Counted from the first letter of the stretch, positions 44,350-52,782 are shown. The stretch: 64,000 nucleotides of DNA from Lachnospiraceae bacterium (GCA_015057865.1 SVDH01000009.1:17430-81429), one strand, 5' to 3'. Numbers and translations: made by a program. The notes: generated by a model from the sequence alone, not told the origin.

Positions 44350-45459
44350 ATGGAGACCAGACCATACGTGGCATGGGATGTGATCACATCATTTATGATC
44401 GATGTTTTTAAAGCTTATGGCGTGCCGGAAGAAGATGCGAAGATCTGTGCGGATGTCCTTGCGGAATCCGACAGACGCGGAATCGAGAGCCATGGCTGCA
44501 ACCGGTTCAAACCAATCTATATTGACCGCATCGAAAGAGGAACGCTGCTTCCTGTGACGAACATAGAGATCTTAAAGGAGACACCTACCACTGTTGTGAT
44601 GGATGCACACGATGGGATGGGCATGGTAGCCAGTTACCGGATGATGGAGATGCTCATTGAAAAAGCAAAAACCTATGGCATGGCAGGAGGCGCAATCCGG
44701 AATTCAACACATTACGGTATCGCAGGATACTGGACCGGCATGGCATGTAATGAAGGAATGATCGGTATCACCGGTACCAATGCGAGACCGTCCATCGCGC
44801 CGACCTATGGTGTGGAAAACATGATGGGTACCAATCCTCTGACATTCTCACTTCCGACGGACGAAGAATTCCCGTTTTGCATTGACTGTGCCACATCTAC
44901 CGTTCAGCGCGGGAAAATCGAGTACTATGCAAGAGAAGGAAAGCCGACACCGGCAGGTATGGTCATTGCACGTGACGGCTCTGTTATGACAGACAGTGAA
45001 GAGATCTTAAAAGCGCTTGTCAGCGGAGACGCCGCACTTGCACCTTTGGGAGGCGCAGGGGATGAAATGTGCGGATATAAAGGATACGGATACGCCGCAG
45101 TAGTAGAGATCCTTTCGGCTGCGCTTGCAGGAGGCCAGTTTATGAAGGCATTGACCGGAGTAGATGAAAACGGCGATCCGAGGATGTATCACCTGGGCCA
45201 TTTCTTCTTTGTCGTAGATCCGGATGCGTTTATGGGACGTGAAACATTCAGAAAAGTTGCAGGAGATATTTGCCGCACACTGCGTGCTTCTCAAAAAGCA
45301 CCGGGCCGGGATCGGATCTATACGGCTGGCGAAAAAGAATATCTGGCATGGCTTGACCGGAAAGATAAAGGTGTTCCTGTCGGTAAGGCAGTTCAGGATG
45401 AGCTGACAGCATTACGTGACAAATTAAATCTGCCTTATCATTTTACATTTGAATCATAA
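44350..45459 (+). CDS. Malate/L-lactate/ureidoglycolate dehydrogenase family oxidoreductase
   Basis: NAD(P)-dependent 2-hydroxyacid dehydrogenase of the Ldh2/AllD/YlbC fold, 369 residues. AESDRRGIESHGCNRF contains the catalytic SHG histidine, VRNSTHYG-like IRNSTHYGIAGYW the substrate loop, and GTNARPSIAPTYG and MGTNPLTFSLPT the nucleotide-binding region. CGYKGYGYAAVVEILS closes the fold. Which hydroxyacid it acts on is not visible. It stands between the hpf terminator and the promoter of the STAS cluster, so it is probably a single gene. Confidence 0.85.
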   Translation: METRPYVAWDVITSFMIDVFKAYGVPEEDAKICADVLAESDRRGIESHGCNRFKPIYIDRIERGTLLPVTNIEILKETPTTVVMDAHDGMGMVASYRMMEMLIEKAKTYGMAGGAIRNSTHYGIAGYWTGMACNEGMIGITGTNARPSIAPTYGVENMMGTNPLTFSLPTDEEFPFCIDCATSTVQRGKIEYYAREGKPTPAGMVIARDGSVMTDSEEILKALVSGDAALAPLGGAGDEMCGYKGYGYAAVVEILSAALAGGQFMKALTGVDENGDPRMYHLGHFFFVVDPDAFMGRETFRKVAGDICRTLRASQKAPGRDRIYTAGEKEYLAWLDRKDKGVPVGKAVQDELTALRDKLNLPYHFTFES

Positions 45460-45472
45460 AAGATGTATAATA
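45443..45472 (+). promoter_or_regulatory. Promoter of the STAS/SpoIIE/SDF cluster
   Basis: TTTACA (45443-45448), 18-bp spacer, consensus TATAAT (45467-45472), lying across the end of the preceding gene and 22 bp before the first cluster start. Confidence 0.65.
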
Positions 45473-45493
45473 CGTAAAAACAGGAGGATACAT

Positions 45494-45790
45494 ATGACCA
45501 TCACAAAACAGAGCAATGGAAATGAATTGAAGGTATCAGTTGCCGGAAGATTAGACACGACTACGGCTCCGGAGCTGGAATCCGGGCTGAAAGAATCGCT
45601 GGACGGAATCGAAAATCTGGTACTTGATTTTAAGGATCTTGAATACATCTCATCTGCAGGATTACGTGTGCTGCTTGCAACGCAGAAGATAATGAATAAA
45701 CAGGGAACGATGACCGTTTCCTCTGTGAATGATGTCGTTATGGAGATTTTTGAGGTGACAGGTTTCTCGGAGATTTTAAACATCATATAA
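45494..45790 (+). CDS. STAS-domain anti-sigma-factor antagonist-like protein
   Basis: 98-residue single STAS domain of the SpoIIAA/RsbV type. The phosphorylatable serine is Ser53 or Ser54 in YISSAGLRVLL, with VAGRLDTTTAPELE as the first strand-helix. AGGAGG lies before the ATG at 45494; the 15 codons upstream in frame overlap the previous gene and its promoter. In known systems such proteins switch partners with a serine kinase and are reset by a PP2C phosphatase, both of which are encoded next. No sigma factor lies in the cluster. Confidence 0.9.
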   Translation: MTITKQSNGNELKVSVAGRLDTTTAPELESGLKESLDGIENLVLDFKDLEYISSAGLRVLLATQKIMNKQGTMTVSSVNDVVMEIFEVTGFSEILNII

Positions 45791-45799
45791 GGAGTTTGT

Positions 45800-47977
45800 A
45801 TGCCCCCCAAATCAATTTCGGAAATGACTGTCAGACAGCGGTTTCGTCATTCGCTGAGCGCCAGAACATTCCGGACGATTGTAGTACTGATTCTGATGAT
45901 CAGTGTTGTGGCGATCGGGTTCGGGTTTTATTTGTATGTCGATGCAGTCAGACGGGAATACCGTACGGAAGCGTGGCATCTGGCAAACGCAGCGGCTTCA
46001 TTGACAGATAGAAGCGAAGTGGTTGAAAAGACCAGAGAGATTCTTGAGATCTATGATTCCATTCCTGAAGAAGAGCGGATCGAAGACGATATCACATATA
46101 TACGGCAGTTTGTCAAAGCAAAGGATCTTTTGTTTGAAAAGATCCGTTATACACTCCATGTGTTGGAACGGGAAAATGAAGCAGGTTCTGTATATGTCGG
46201 GGCGATTGACACAGAGACGAACAAGCTCATTTATATCATCGATTCAGACTATAACCTGGATACGTTCTGTAATCCCGGTTCCTGGGATGAGAACACAGCG
46301 GCAGAGATGAAGGTCTATACGGATGGAGCGCGTATCACCTTTATTGACAGGCTTTTGGGAGAACAGGAATCGATTCCTGCTGTTATCACAGATACGGAAG
46401 AATACGGACATCTGTGTACGGCAGCATCTCCTTTGTTCACAGATGGAAAGTATATCATCATGATGTTTGCAGACATGGATATGAGTCATGTATTCAGAGT
46501 CAGCAGAATCTTTTTGATACAATACATCATCATACTTCTGGCTGCGGCGTTCATTGCAGCTATGGTCATTTCAAGAGGACTCAAAAAAACTGTTGTCAAG
46601 CCGATCAATGACCTTGCGGAAGCGGCTTTGGCATATAGCAGGGGCAAGCAGAATGAGGATAGTGATCAGCGTTATTTTGCTGATCTTGATATCCGGACCG
46701 GAGATGAGATCGAGAACTTAAGTCTGATCATGCGTGACATGGAAGCTGACCTGAATGAATATGTCTCGAATCTGACAACGGTAACCGCGGAAAAGGAGAG
46801 GATCAGTACGGAGCTGAATGTTGCCAGCCAGATTCAGGAAGGCATGATCCCGCATATTTATCCTGCATTCCCGGACAGACCGGAATTTGATATTTATGCT
46901 ACGATGCATCCGGCCAAAGAAGTCGGCGGTGATTTCTATGATTTCTTCCTTGTAGACGAGGATCATCTTGCAATGGTCATGGCAGATGTTTCCGGAAAGG
47001 GAATCCCGGCAGCATTGTTTATGATGGCTTCTAAGATCCTGATCCAGAATTATTCCATGATCGATAAGCGTTCTCCTGCGAAGATTCTTGAACAGGTCAA
47101 TGAGGCGATCTGCTCCAGTAACAGTGCGGAGATGTTTGTAACGGTATGGCTTGGTATCCTTGAGATTACCACCGGTATCGTCAAAGCAGCCAATGCAGGA
47201 CATGAATATCCGGTGATCAGGACAAAGGACGGAGATTTCAAGCTATTTAAAGATCCGCATGGTCTTGTCATCGGTGGCCTGAACGGCATGGTATATAGGG
47301 AGTATGAGTTTGTTCTTGAGTCCGGCGACTGCATTTTCCAGTATACGGACGGTGTTACGGAAGCAACCAATGCCCAGTACGAACTGTTCGGGACGCAGAG
47401 GATGCTCGATGCGCTGAATCTTGCGCCGAATGCAGAACCGGAAGAACTGCTTGAAAATGTGCTTTCAAAGATTTATGAGCATGTAAACGGTGCGGATCAG
47501 TTTGATGATATTACAATGCTTTGTATGAAATATTTTACGGGGTCTGTGAATGTGAAGGAACTTGATGTTGAGGCAAAGACAGAGAATCTGCCAAAAGTAA
47601 TGACTTTCTTAGAGGAATCGTTGGAAGAAAATGAATTCCCGATGAAGGAACAGATGCAGCTGGCTGTTGCAGCAGAGGAAATATTTGTCAATATCTGTCA
47701 TTATGCCTATGCGCCAAAAACAGGCAATGTACACATGAGGCTTGTTTGCTCTAAAAATCCGACAGCCATCAGCCTGACCTTTATTGATAGCGGAAAACCG
47801 TATAATCCGCTTGAAAAGGAGGATCCGGATATTACACTGTCTGCAGAACAAAGACAGATCGGTGGACTCGGGATCTTTATGGTAAAACAGTCAATGGATA
47901 AGGTGTCTTACCGGTATGATGACGGAAAGAATATTTTGATTCTGAAAAAGAAACTGCACGGAAAGGGTGAAGCATAG
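45800..47977 (+). CDS. Membrane SpoIIE-type phosphatase with C-terminal RsbW-like ATPase domain
   Basis: 725-residue transmembrane signalling protein. TM1 is at about 25-47; an extracytoplasmic sensing region (about 48-235) follows; TM2 is at about 237-257; a HAMP-like linker runs to about 316 and a short coiled coil to 345. The PP2C phosphatase (about 360-575) has PAKEVGGDFYDF (Asp378), MADVSGKGIPAALFM (Asp396) and DQFDDITMLC. The end (about 590-725) is an HATPase_c kinase domain with AAEEIFVNICHYAY (N box), FIDSGKPYNPL and GGLGIFMVKQSMD. Thus phosphatase and putative kinase for STAS proteins are in one chain. AAGGAG lies 5 bases before the ATG; the gene starts 9 bp after the STAS gene. Confidence 0.9.
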   Translation: MPPKSISEMTVRQRFRHSLSARTFRTIVVLILMISVVAIGFGFYLYVDAVRREYRTEAWHLANAAASLTDRSEVVEKTREILEIYDSIPEEERIEDDITYIRQFVKAKDLLFEKIRYTLHVLERENEAGSVYVGAIDTETNKLIYIIDSDYNLDTFCNPGSWDENTAAEMKVYTDGARITFIDRLLGEQESIPAVITDTEEYGHLCTAASPLFTDGKYIIMMFADMDMSHVFRVSRIFLIQYIIILLAAAFIAAMVISRGLKKTVVKPINDLAEAALAYSRGKQNEDSDQRYFADLDIRTGDEIENLSLIMRDMEADLNEYVSNLTTVTAEKERISTELNVASQIQEGMIPHIYPAFPDRPEFDIYATMHPAKEVGGDFYDFFLVDEDHLAMVMADVSGKGIPAALFMMASKILIQNYSMIDKRSPAKILEQVNEAICSSNSAEMFVTVWLGILEITTGIVKAANAGHEYPVIRTKDGDFKLFKDPHGLVIGGLNGMVYREYEFVLESGDCIFQYTDGVTEATNAQYELFGTQRMLDALNLAPNAEPEELLENVLSKIYEHVNGADQFDDITMLCMKYFTGSVNVKELDVEAKTENLPKVMTFLEESLEENEFPMKEQMQLAVAAEEIFVNICHYAYAPKTGNVHMRLVCSKNPTAISLTFIDSGKPYNPLEKEDPDITLSAEQRQIGGLGIFMVKQSMDKVSYRYDDGKNILILKKKLHGKGEA

Positions 47978-47980
47978 AAG

Positions 47981-49585
47981 ATGCGAATTCAAAGCTATAG
48001 AGAAACCTTTGCCCTGCGTGCAGAGAATATCGATGCATTTTCCGAAACACTGGAAACGATCCTGACAGGAATTGAAATGGAACGGCAGAACCGTCTGCGA
48101 ATCCGCCTGTCATTAGAAGAAGCGATGCTTCGCATGCGTGATCGTTATGGGGAGGATGCAGAGGTTGAAGTTGTGATCGGCAGCCGGTTCAGACGTGCCT
48201 ATATTCAGCTGGACCATGAAGGAGATCCGTTTAATCCGCTCAGCAATACGGACAGTAAGCTGGAGGACTGGAGCAGTTCATTGCTGACATCCGTGGGACT
48301 GAGCCCGCGTTACAGTTATTCCGGAAGGAATAATTCATTAAAGCTGACGCTCCCGGTTCAGGGCATGAATCCGGTTTTAAAACTGGTCATTGCCATTATA
48401 GCCGGGATCCTGCTTGGTCTGATCGGAAATCTGGTGCTCTCTGATCAGATGCAGACATCGCTCACGAACATCGTCATGGTTCCGATCTATGATGTCTGGA
48501 ACCGTATCCTGAACGTTCTGTCAGGTCCGGTTATCTTTTTTATGACGATCACCACCATTTTAAATACCGGAAAGATCACAGAACGGGGTGGTGACAGCAG
48601 GGGCGTGATCGCTCGGTATTTTATTTTCAGTATCATTTTTTCGCTGATCGCGATCATTGTTGGCGCGATTCTGTTCCGGCCGGAAGTATATGGGGCCGAA
48701 ATGAATAAAATGCTTGCGAAGGGGCTGTTTGACCAGATTCTTAGGTTTGTCCCCGGGGAATTCTTTTCACCGTTTATGGAATCAAATACACCGCAGCTTC
48801 TGGTGATGGCAATCGTCCTCGGTAACGCACTGAATGTGATCGGCGACCAGGCATCAAGACTTTCCTCTGTCATCAAGCAGATCAATATGATCGGCCTTTT
48901 GCTTGCAGAGTGGGTCAGCAGACTGGTTCCGTTTTTCGTCTTTTTCCTGATCGCATATGAAATCTGGAATAGACGGACGGGACTGTTGATCGGTATCTGG
49001 CAATATCTGGTCGTGTCTATTGTTTTATCCGTGCTCATTATGATGTGCGTTATTCTGATCGTCGGAGCCAGAAAAAGGGTCAATCCGGGGCTGCTGATCA
49101 AAAAGGTTTGGGAACCGTTTGCATTGACGATCCGATCCGGATCTCTGAACGAATCATTTGGCCTTTCCGAGCAGTGCTGTATCAGAAAGCTGGGGATCAA
49201 CAGGGAGTATACGATCGTCAGCCTCCCGCAGGGGCTTGTTTTATACATGCCGATCAGTATGGTCGGGACAATCATTTTTACAGTATTCGCAGCCAGATAC
49301 TATAATATTCAGGTATCCGTGGTCTGGTATGTGATGGCCGCGATTCTGGCAGTAGTGCTGTTTGTTGCAACTCCGCCTGTGCCGGGCGCAAACCTTCTGG
49401 CGTACACTGTGATCTTTGTACAGCTCGGGATCCCAAGCGGGGCGCTGATCGATGCAATGGTATTTGACATTGTGTTTGGTCTGTTTGCATCCGCGGCAAA
49501 TCAGGTTATGCTACAAATGGAACTGATCGAACAGGCAGACAAGATCGGTTTGCTGAATCGGTTACGCCTGCGAAAGGCAGATTAA
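47981..49585 (+). CDS. SDF-family carrier with N-terminal degenerate HATPase-like domain
   Basis: 534 residues. Residues 1-128 resemble an RsbW-type ATPase domain: LRIRLSLEEAMLRMRDRYG aligns with the N box but lacks its Asn, and LDHEGDPFNPL (77-87) matches the first ATP box of the neighbour (FIDSGKPYNPL), while the GxGxG lid motif is missing. Residues about 133-530 form a dicarboxylate/amino acid:cation symporter (SDF) core with HP1-like IRSGSLNESFGLSEQCC and HP2-like PPVPGANLLAYTV. The SDF signature NMDGT is replaced by YMPIS (422-426) and the TM8 Arg/Asn/Asp set is changed, so the substrate is unlikely to be glutamate-like, or transport may be lost. It begins 3 bp after the phosphatase gene. 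Confidence 0.82.
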   Translation: MRIQSYRETFALRAENIDAFSETLETILTGIEMERQNRLRIRLSLEEAMLRMRDRYGEDAEVEVVIGSRFRRAYIQLDHEGDPFNPLSNTDSKLEDWSSSLLTSVGLSPRYSYSGRNNSLKLTLPVQGMNPVLKLVIAIIAGILLGLIGNLVLSDQMQTSLTNIVMVPIYDVWNRILNVLSGPVIFFMTITTILNTGKITERGGDSRGVIARYFIFSIIFSLIAIIVGAILFRPEVYGAEMNKMLAKGLFDQILRFVPGEFFSPFMESNTPQLLVMAIVLGNALNVIGDQASRLSSVIKQINMIGLLLAEWVSRLVPFFVFFLIAYEIWNRRTGLLIGIWQYLVVSIVLSVLIMMCVILIVGARKRVNPGLLIKKVWEPFALTIRSGSLNESFGLSEQCCIRKLGINREYTIVSLPQGLVLYMPISMVGTIIFTVFAARYYNIQVSVVWYVMAAILAVVLFVATPPVPGANLLAYTVIFVQLGIPSGALIDAMVFDIVFGLFASAANQVMLQMELIEQADKIGLLNRLRLRKAD

Positions 49586-49621
49586 AGAACAGATTTCGTT
49601 TTATGGGAAGGAATGGACATA

Positions 49622-50803
49622 ATGGAACAGGTAAGAGGAGAAGTGAAAAACGGGCAGATGGTGATCAATCTTTCCGGCCATGTTGATTCTAATAATTCAG
49701 CACAGATTGAGGCTGAGATCCAGGATTGTATTTCTGGAAATGAGAATCTGGATCTGGTCATGGATGTAGAAAACCTTTCCTATATTTCAAGTGCGGGACT
49801 TCGTGTTATTTTACGTTTGAGGAAAAACAATCCTGAGCTCTGCATCAAAAATGCGTGTTCTGAAGTCTATGAGATCCTGGAAATGACAGGATTTACACAG
49901 ATGATGCAGGTTGATAAAGCATACCGTGTGGTAACGATCGAAGGTGCTGAGGTGATCGGTCAGGGTGCGAACGGTACGATTTACCGGATCGACCGTGATA
50001 ATGTCGTGAAAGTCTATAACAATCCGGATGCGCTTGATGAGATCCAGAATGAGAGAGAAGTGGCCCGTCTTGCACTGATCCTGGGAATCCCGACTGCAAT
50101 CTCCTATGATGTTGTCCGGGTGGGACAAAGCTATGGATCTGTCTTTGAACTGTTAAACGCCACATCGTTTTCAAAGATCCTTGCAACGGAGCCTGAGCGG
50201 ATGGACTGGTGTGTAAAAGAATATGTAGATCTGTTGAAAAAGATCCATGGGACAATCGTACCGGAGGGGGAGCTTCCGGATATGAAAGAAACCGTGATCT
50301 CCTGGGCGGAATTTATGCAGGATCATCTGCCGGAGGAATATGGAAAGAAACTGCTGCAACTGGTACAGGACATCCCAAAAGACGACCATATGATCCATGG
50401 AGATTATCATACAAAAAACGTGGAACTGACAGAAAATGAAGTATTGCTGATCGATATGGATACACTTGCTGTAGGGCATCCGGTATTTGAGCTGGCATCC
50501 ATGTTTAATGCATTTTCAGGGTTCTTTGAGTGTGACCCGCAAAGGATTCTGGAATTTCAGGGATTTGATATTGATACAGCTCATACCTTCTGGCATCTGG
50601 TGCTGAAAGAGTATCTGGGAACAGATGATGAAGAGAGAATCCGTGAAGTGGAAAACAAAGCCCGCATCATCGGATATACACGCCTGATCAGGCGCTCAAT
50701 CCGAAGAAGCGGACTGGAGACAGAAGCGGGACGGGCTGAGATCGAACACTGGACACAGGAACTGACGGGGCTGCTCGATCAAACCGATACGCTGCAGTTT
50801 TGA
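49622..50803 (+). CDS. STAS domain fused to an APH-like kinase domain
   Basis: 393 residues. The N-terminal STAS domain (1-105) has YISSAGLRVIL with candidate phosphoserine Ser56/57. The kinase-like part (about 108-393) has a glycine loop VIGQGANGTIYRI (111-123), Lys130 in VVKVY, Brenner motif HGDYHTKN (259-266) and the metal-binding LIDMDTL (Asp278), and resembles the TIGR02172-type aminoglycoside-phosphotransferase fold. The ATG at 49622 is 9 bases after GGAAGGA; the ATG at 49613 is too close to it. Last gene of the cluster; its stop lies 5 bp before the composite repeat. Substrate of the kinase unknown. Confidence 0.85.
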   Translation: MEQVRGEVKNGQMVINLSGHVDSNNSAQIEAEIQDCISGNENLDLVMDVENLSYISSAGLRVILRLRKNNPELCIKNACSEVYEILEMTGFTQMMQVDKAYRVVTIEGAEVIGQGANGTIYRIDRDNVVKVYNNPDALDEIQNEREVARLALILGIPTAISYDVVRVGQSYGSVFELLNATSFSKILATEPERMDWCVKEYVDLLKKIHGTIVPEGELPDMKETVISWAEFMQDHLPEEYGKKLLQLVQDIPKDDHMIHGDYHTKNVELTENEVLLIDMDTLAVGHPVFELASMFNAFSGFFECDPQRILEFQGFDIDTAHTFWHLVLKEYLGTDDEERIREVENKARIIGYTRLIRRSIRRSGLETEAGRAEIEHWTQELTGLLDQTDTLQF

Positions 50804-50833
50804 AATTGTATACGTTTACAAAAATAATTATTT

Positions 50834-51075
50834 AAGCGTCATTCTCAGCCGCATTTGTTTTTCAAGTCTCCTGCGCAGAGTGTTTTTGATAAGCTATCTA
50901 CATTCTCTAAAGGGTATCGCTTTATTCGACGAGTTCTTTGATAACAACTCGTCTCATCACGCTTCAGAATTTGTAGCGGATCACAAATTCTGCCCCTTTT
51001 CCGAATTTGATACCTTACCAAAACACTAACTGCTTGTCGCAAAAGAAAAACAAATACGGCTGAGAATTGACGCTT
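50834..51075 (-). repeat. Module B, copy B3 (242 bp)
   Basis: Same length as B1. In the outer stem B1 has CATATG/CATATG and B3 TATTTG/CAAATG, one A-T pair swapped to T-A and one C-G changed to a wobble. Hairpins GACGAGTT/AACTCGTC and CAGAATTTGTG-ATCCGC are kept. Confidence 0.8.
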
Positions 51076-51131
51076 ATATTATTATCTATTCTAAGCGGTA
51101 TTGTTTCTTGCATTTGATAAAAAGAATGAAG

Positions 51132-51370
51132 CCACAACAGATTGCTGTATCATCGCTTTTTCTGTAGAGAGAGCATTAGTGTTTCCGCAAAGTTACAAGG
51201 TTTCTGAGGGGGCAAAATTTATTATCCGCAATAAATTTTGGACGAATAGGAGTGGCGTTTTTATCAAAAAACGGCAGCGACTATGAGACGTACCCCTCAG
51301 AAACCGCAGGATGATTGCATGGAAACACTTTGCGAACGGCAAAGAAAAACGATGTGCAGCAACTGTGTGG
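51132..51370 (+). repeat. Module A, copy A3 (239 bp)
   Basis: CCACAACAGATTGCTG at 51132 pairs with CAGCAACTGTGTGG ending 51370. AGTGTTTCC (51178-51186) pairs with GGAAACACT (51321-51329), and GGTTTCTGAGGGG (51199-51211) with CCCCTCAGAAACC (51293-51305). Confidence 0.8.
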
Positions 51371-51405
51371 CACATCGTTTTATCAATGCAGAAACGTATG
51401 ACTAC

Positions 51406-52782
51406 TTAAAAGCGAATCCCCATCTCAGCAAGCTCTGCCTTGACTTCCTCGTACATCGCCTGCCACTCGGGTACAGGCTCGATGGTATCCATATTATAGG
51501 AAACATCAAAAGGCTGGCCTGCGTTGCCGTCTTCCATATCGAAGATGTGTTCATATTTTTCAAGGAGTTTTAATACGATCTCATTTGCTTCGGCACGCGT
51601 CATGCCCTGTGCAGCGACAGCTTTTCCGACTTCGCCCATCAGGCGTACTTCAAGGCCGGTTCCGTGCGGGACACGTCCGTTTGCTGCGCCAAGTCCCTCT
51701 AAGTGTCCGCCGCTGACCGTAACAACGATGGCGTTGGCGGCAACTTCATAGAGGAGTTCTTTGGTCAGGCTGCCGCTTGAAGGCCACAGGTCACAGACGA
51801 TGATCGCCGGTGCATTTTCCGCAAAAGTCTGGCAGAGTACAGACTGCAGCCAGAGACATCCGCGGGCGGTTGTCGCAACATCCGTGATGTGGATCGGATG
51901 ACACAGATGATAATCTGCGATCGCAAACAGGTTTGCAGCCATAATAGAAGCGATCATGATCATACAGCTTCCCGGTGCGTCACCGCCAAGGCCGCCTACC
52001 ATCGTGCAGGCCAGGGAAGCATTTTTCATGCCGTAATCGATGGAATTCGCGGCACGAAGCAGGTTTCCATTGTCCATGATCAGCTCATTAAAGAGCGCGA
52101 CCAGATGGGAGTCGCAGGGGCGAAGCCACTGATTTGATACGGCAGAGAGATCGCCAAGCTCCGTAACTGCGCTTTCAGCTGCGAGCAGTCCCATGCCCGG
52201 ACGGCCGACTTTTTCAAGCGCCTGATGCAGATACTGCATCTCCCTGCGGACCGCAAAGATCTCGGTTGGATCCGCACTTTTGACAGGATATCCGTCGACA
52301 TCAACCAGGGAGCCGCAGGTTAAAAGGTCGATCACAGGTTCTTTTGCGACGCTTTCGACGATCGGATAGTAGAGGCGTTCAGGTGTCGGACATCCCGGGT
52401 TTCCGGCCCAGACAGCCGGCGGGCGTTTGTCTTCGACTTTTCTTGCAACAAGCGTATACGCGTCTTTTCCTTCGCCCATTACAAGCTCTGTTTTCATATT
52501 TTTCAGCCCGTTATCGATCTCGTCTTCGGACAGTGTCATGATCCGTTCCGTGGACATGTTGTAAATGCCGGTGCGGAGCAAGAGCTTTTTTGCCGCCTCA
52601 AACATATCGGCAAACAGCTTGCTGTCTTCCGGGATGATCAGACCCTCGTCCCAGTCAAAATCATATTCGTCGACCAGATCCATTACATTTTCAATGATAT
52701 ATTCCATATCCCAGTCTTCTTTGGAAACTTTTTCACCGGTATTACCGCGTTCAAACAGATCCAGAAATGTTTTTGCATCCAT
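51406..52782 (-). CDS. MtmB-family (monomethylamine methyltransferase-like) protein without pyrrolysine
   Basis: 458 residues, the same length as archaeal MtmB, which moves a methyl group from monomethylamine to a corrinoid protein. The match runs along the chain: GEKVSKEDWDMEYI near residue 16, SEDEIDNG near 85, GRPGMGLLAAESAV (193-206), TDVATTARGCLW and LMGEVGKAVAAQGMTRAEAN near the C-terminus. In MtmB the GRPGMGV segment is followed by pyrrolysine; here that position is Leu200 and there is no in-frame amber codon. The chemistry must therefore differ, as in non-Pyl MttB homologues that act on quaternary amines. No corrinoid protein or activase gene is in the window. It lies last after the BMP-type importer genes, behind a hairpin. 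Confidence 0.8.
   Translation of the reverse strand: MDAKTFLDLFERGNTGEKVSKEDWDMEYIIENVMDLVDEYDFDWDEGLIIPEDSKLFADMFEAAKKLLLRTGIYNMSTERIMTLSEDEIDNGLKNMKTELVMGEGKDAYTLVARKVEDKRPPAVWAGNPGCPTPERLYYPIVESVAKEPVIDLLTCGSLVDVDGYPVKSADPTEIFAVRREMQYLHQALEKVGRPGMGLLAAESAVTELGDLSAVSNQWLRPCDSHLVALFNELIMDNGNLLRAANSIDYGMKNASLACTMVGGLGGDAPGSCMIMIASIMAANLFAIADYHLCHPIHITDVATTARGCLWLQSVLCQTFAENAPAIIVCDLWPSSGSLTKELLYEVAANAIVVTVSGGHLEGLGAANGRVPHGTGLEVRLMGEVGKAVAAQGMTRAEANEIVLKLLEKYEHIFDMEDGNAGQPFDVSYNMDTIEPVPEWQAMYEEVKAELAEMGIRF

Larger units (their letters stand above)
50808..51401. repeat. Composite B-A structured repeat, copy 3 (594 bp)
   Basis: Fills the 602-bp gap between two convergent genes, ending 4 bp from each. 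GTATACGTTT (50808-50817) and AAACGTATGA (51392-51401) are the ends (8-bp ATACGTTT/AAACGTAT dyad). Module B is on the minus strand (50834-51075), a 56-bp linker follows, then module A on the plus strand (51132-51370): the reverse complement of the order at 21513-22106. Confidence 0.85.

Noticed and set aside
52180..52184. Possible amber (UAG) codon for pyrrolysine in the MtmB-like gene
   Set aside because: The frame is continuous for 458 codons and the aligned position encodes Leu.
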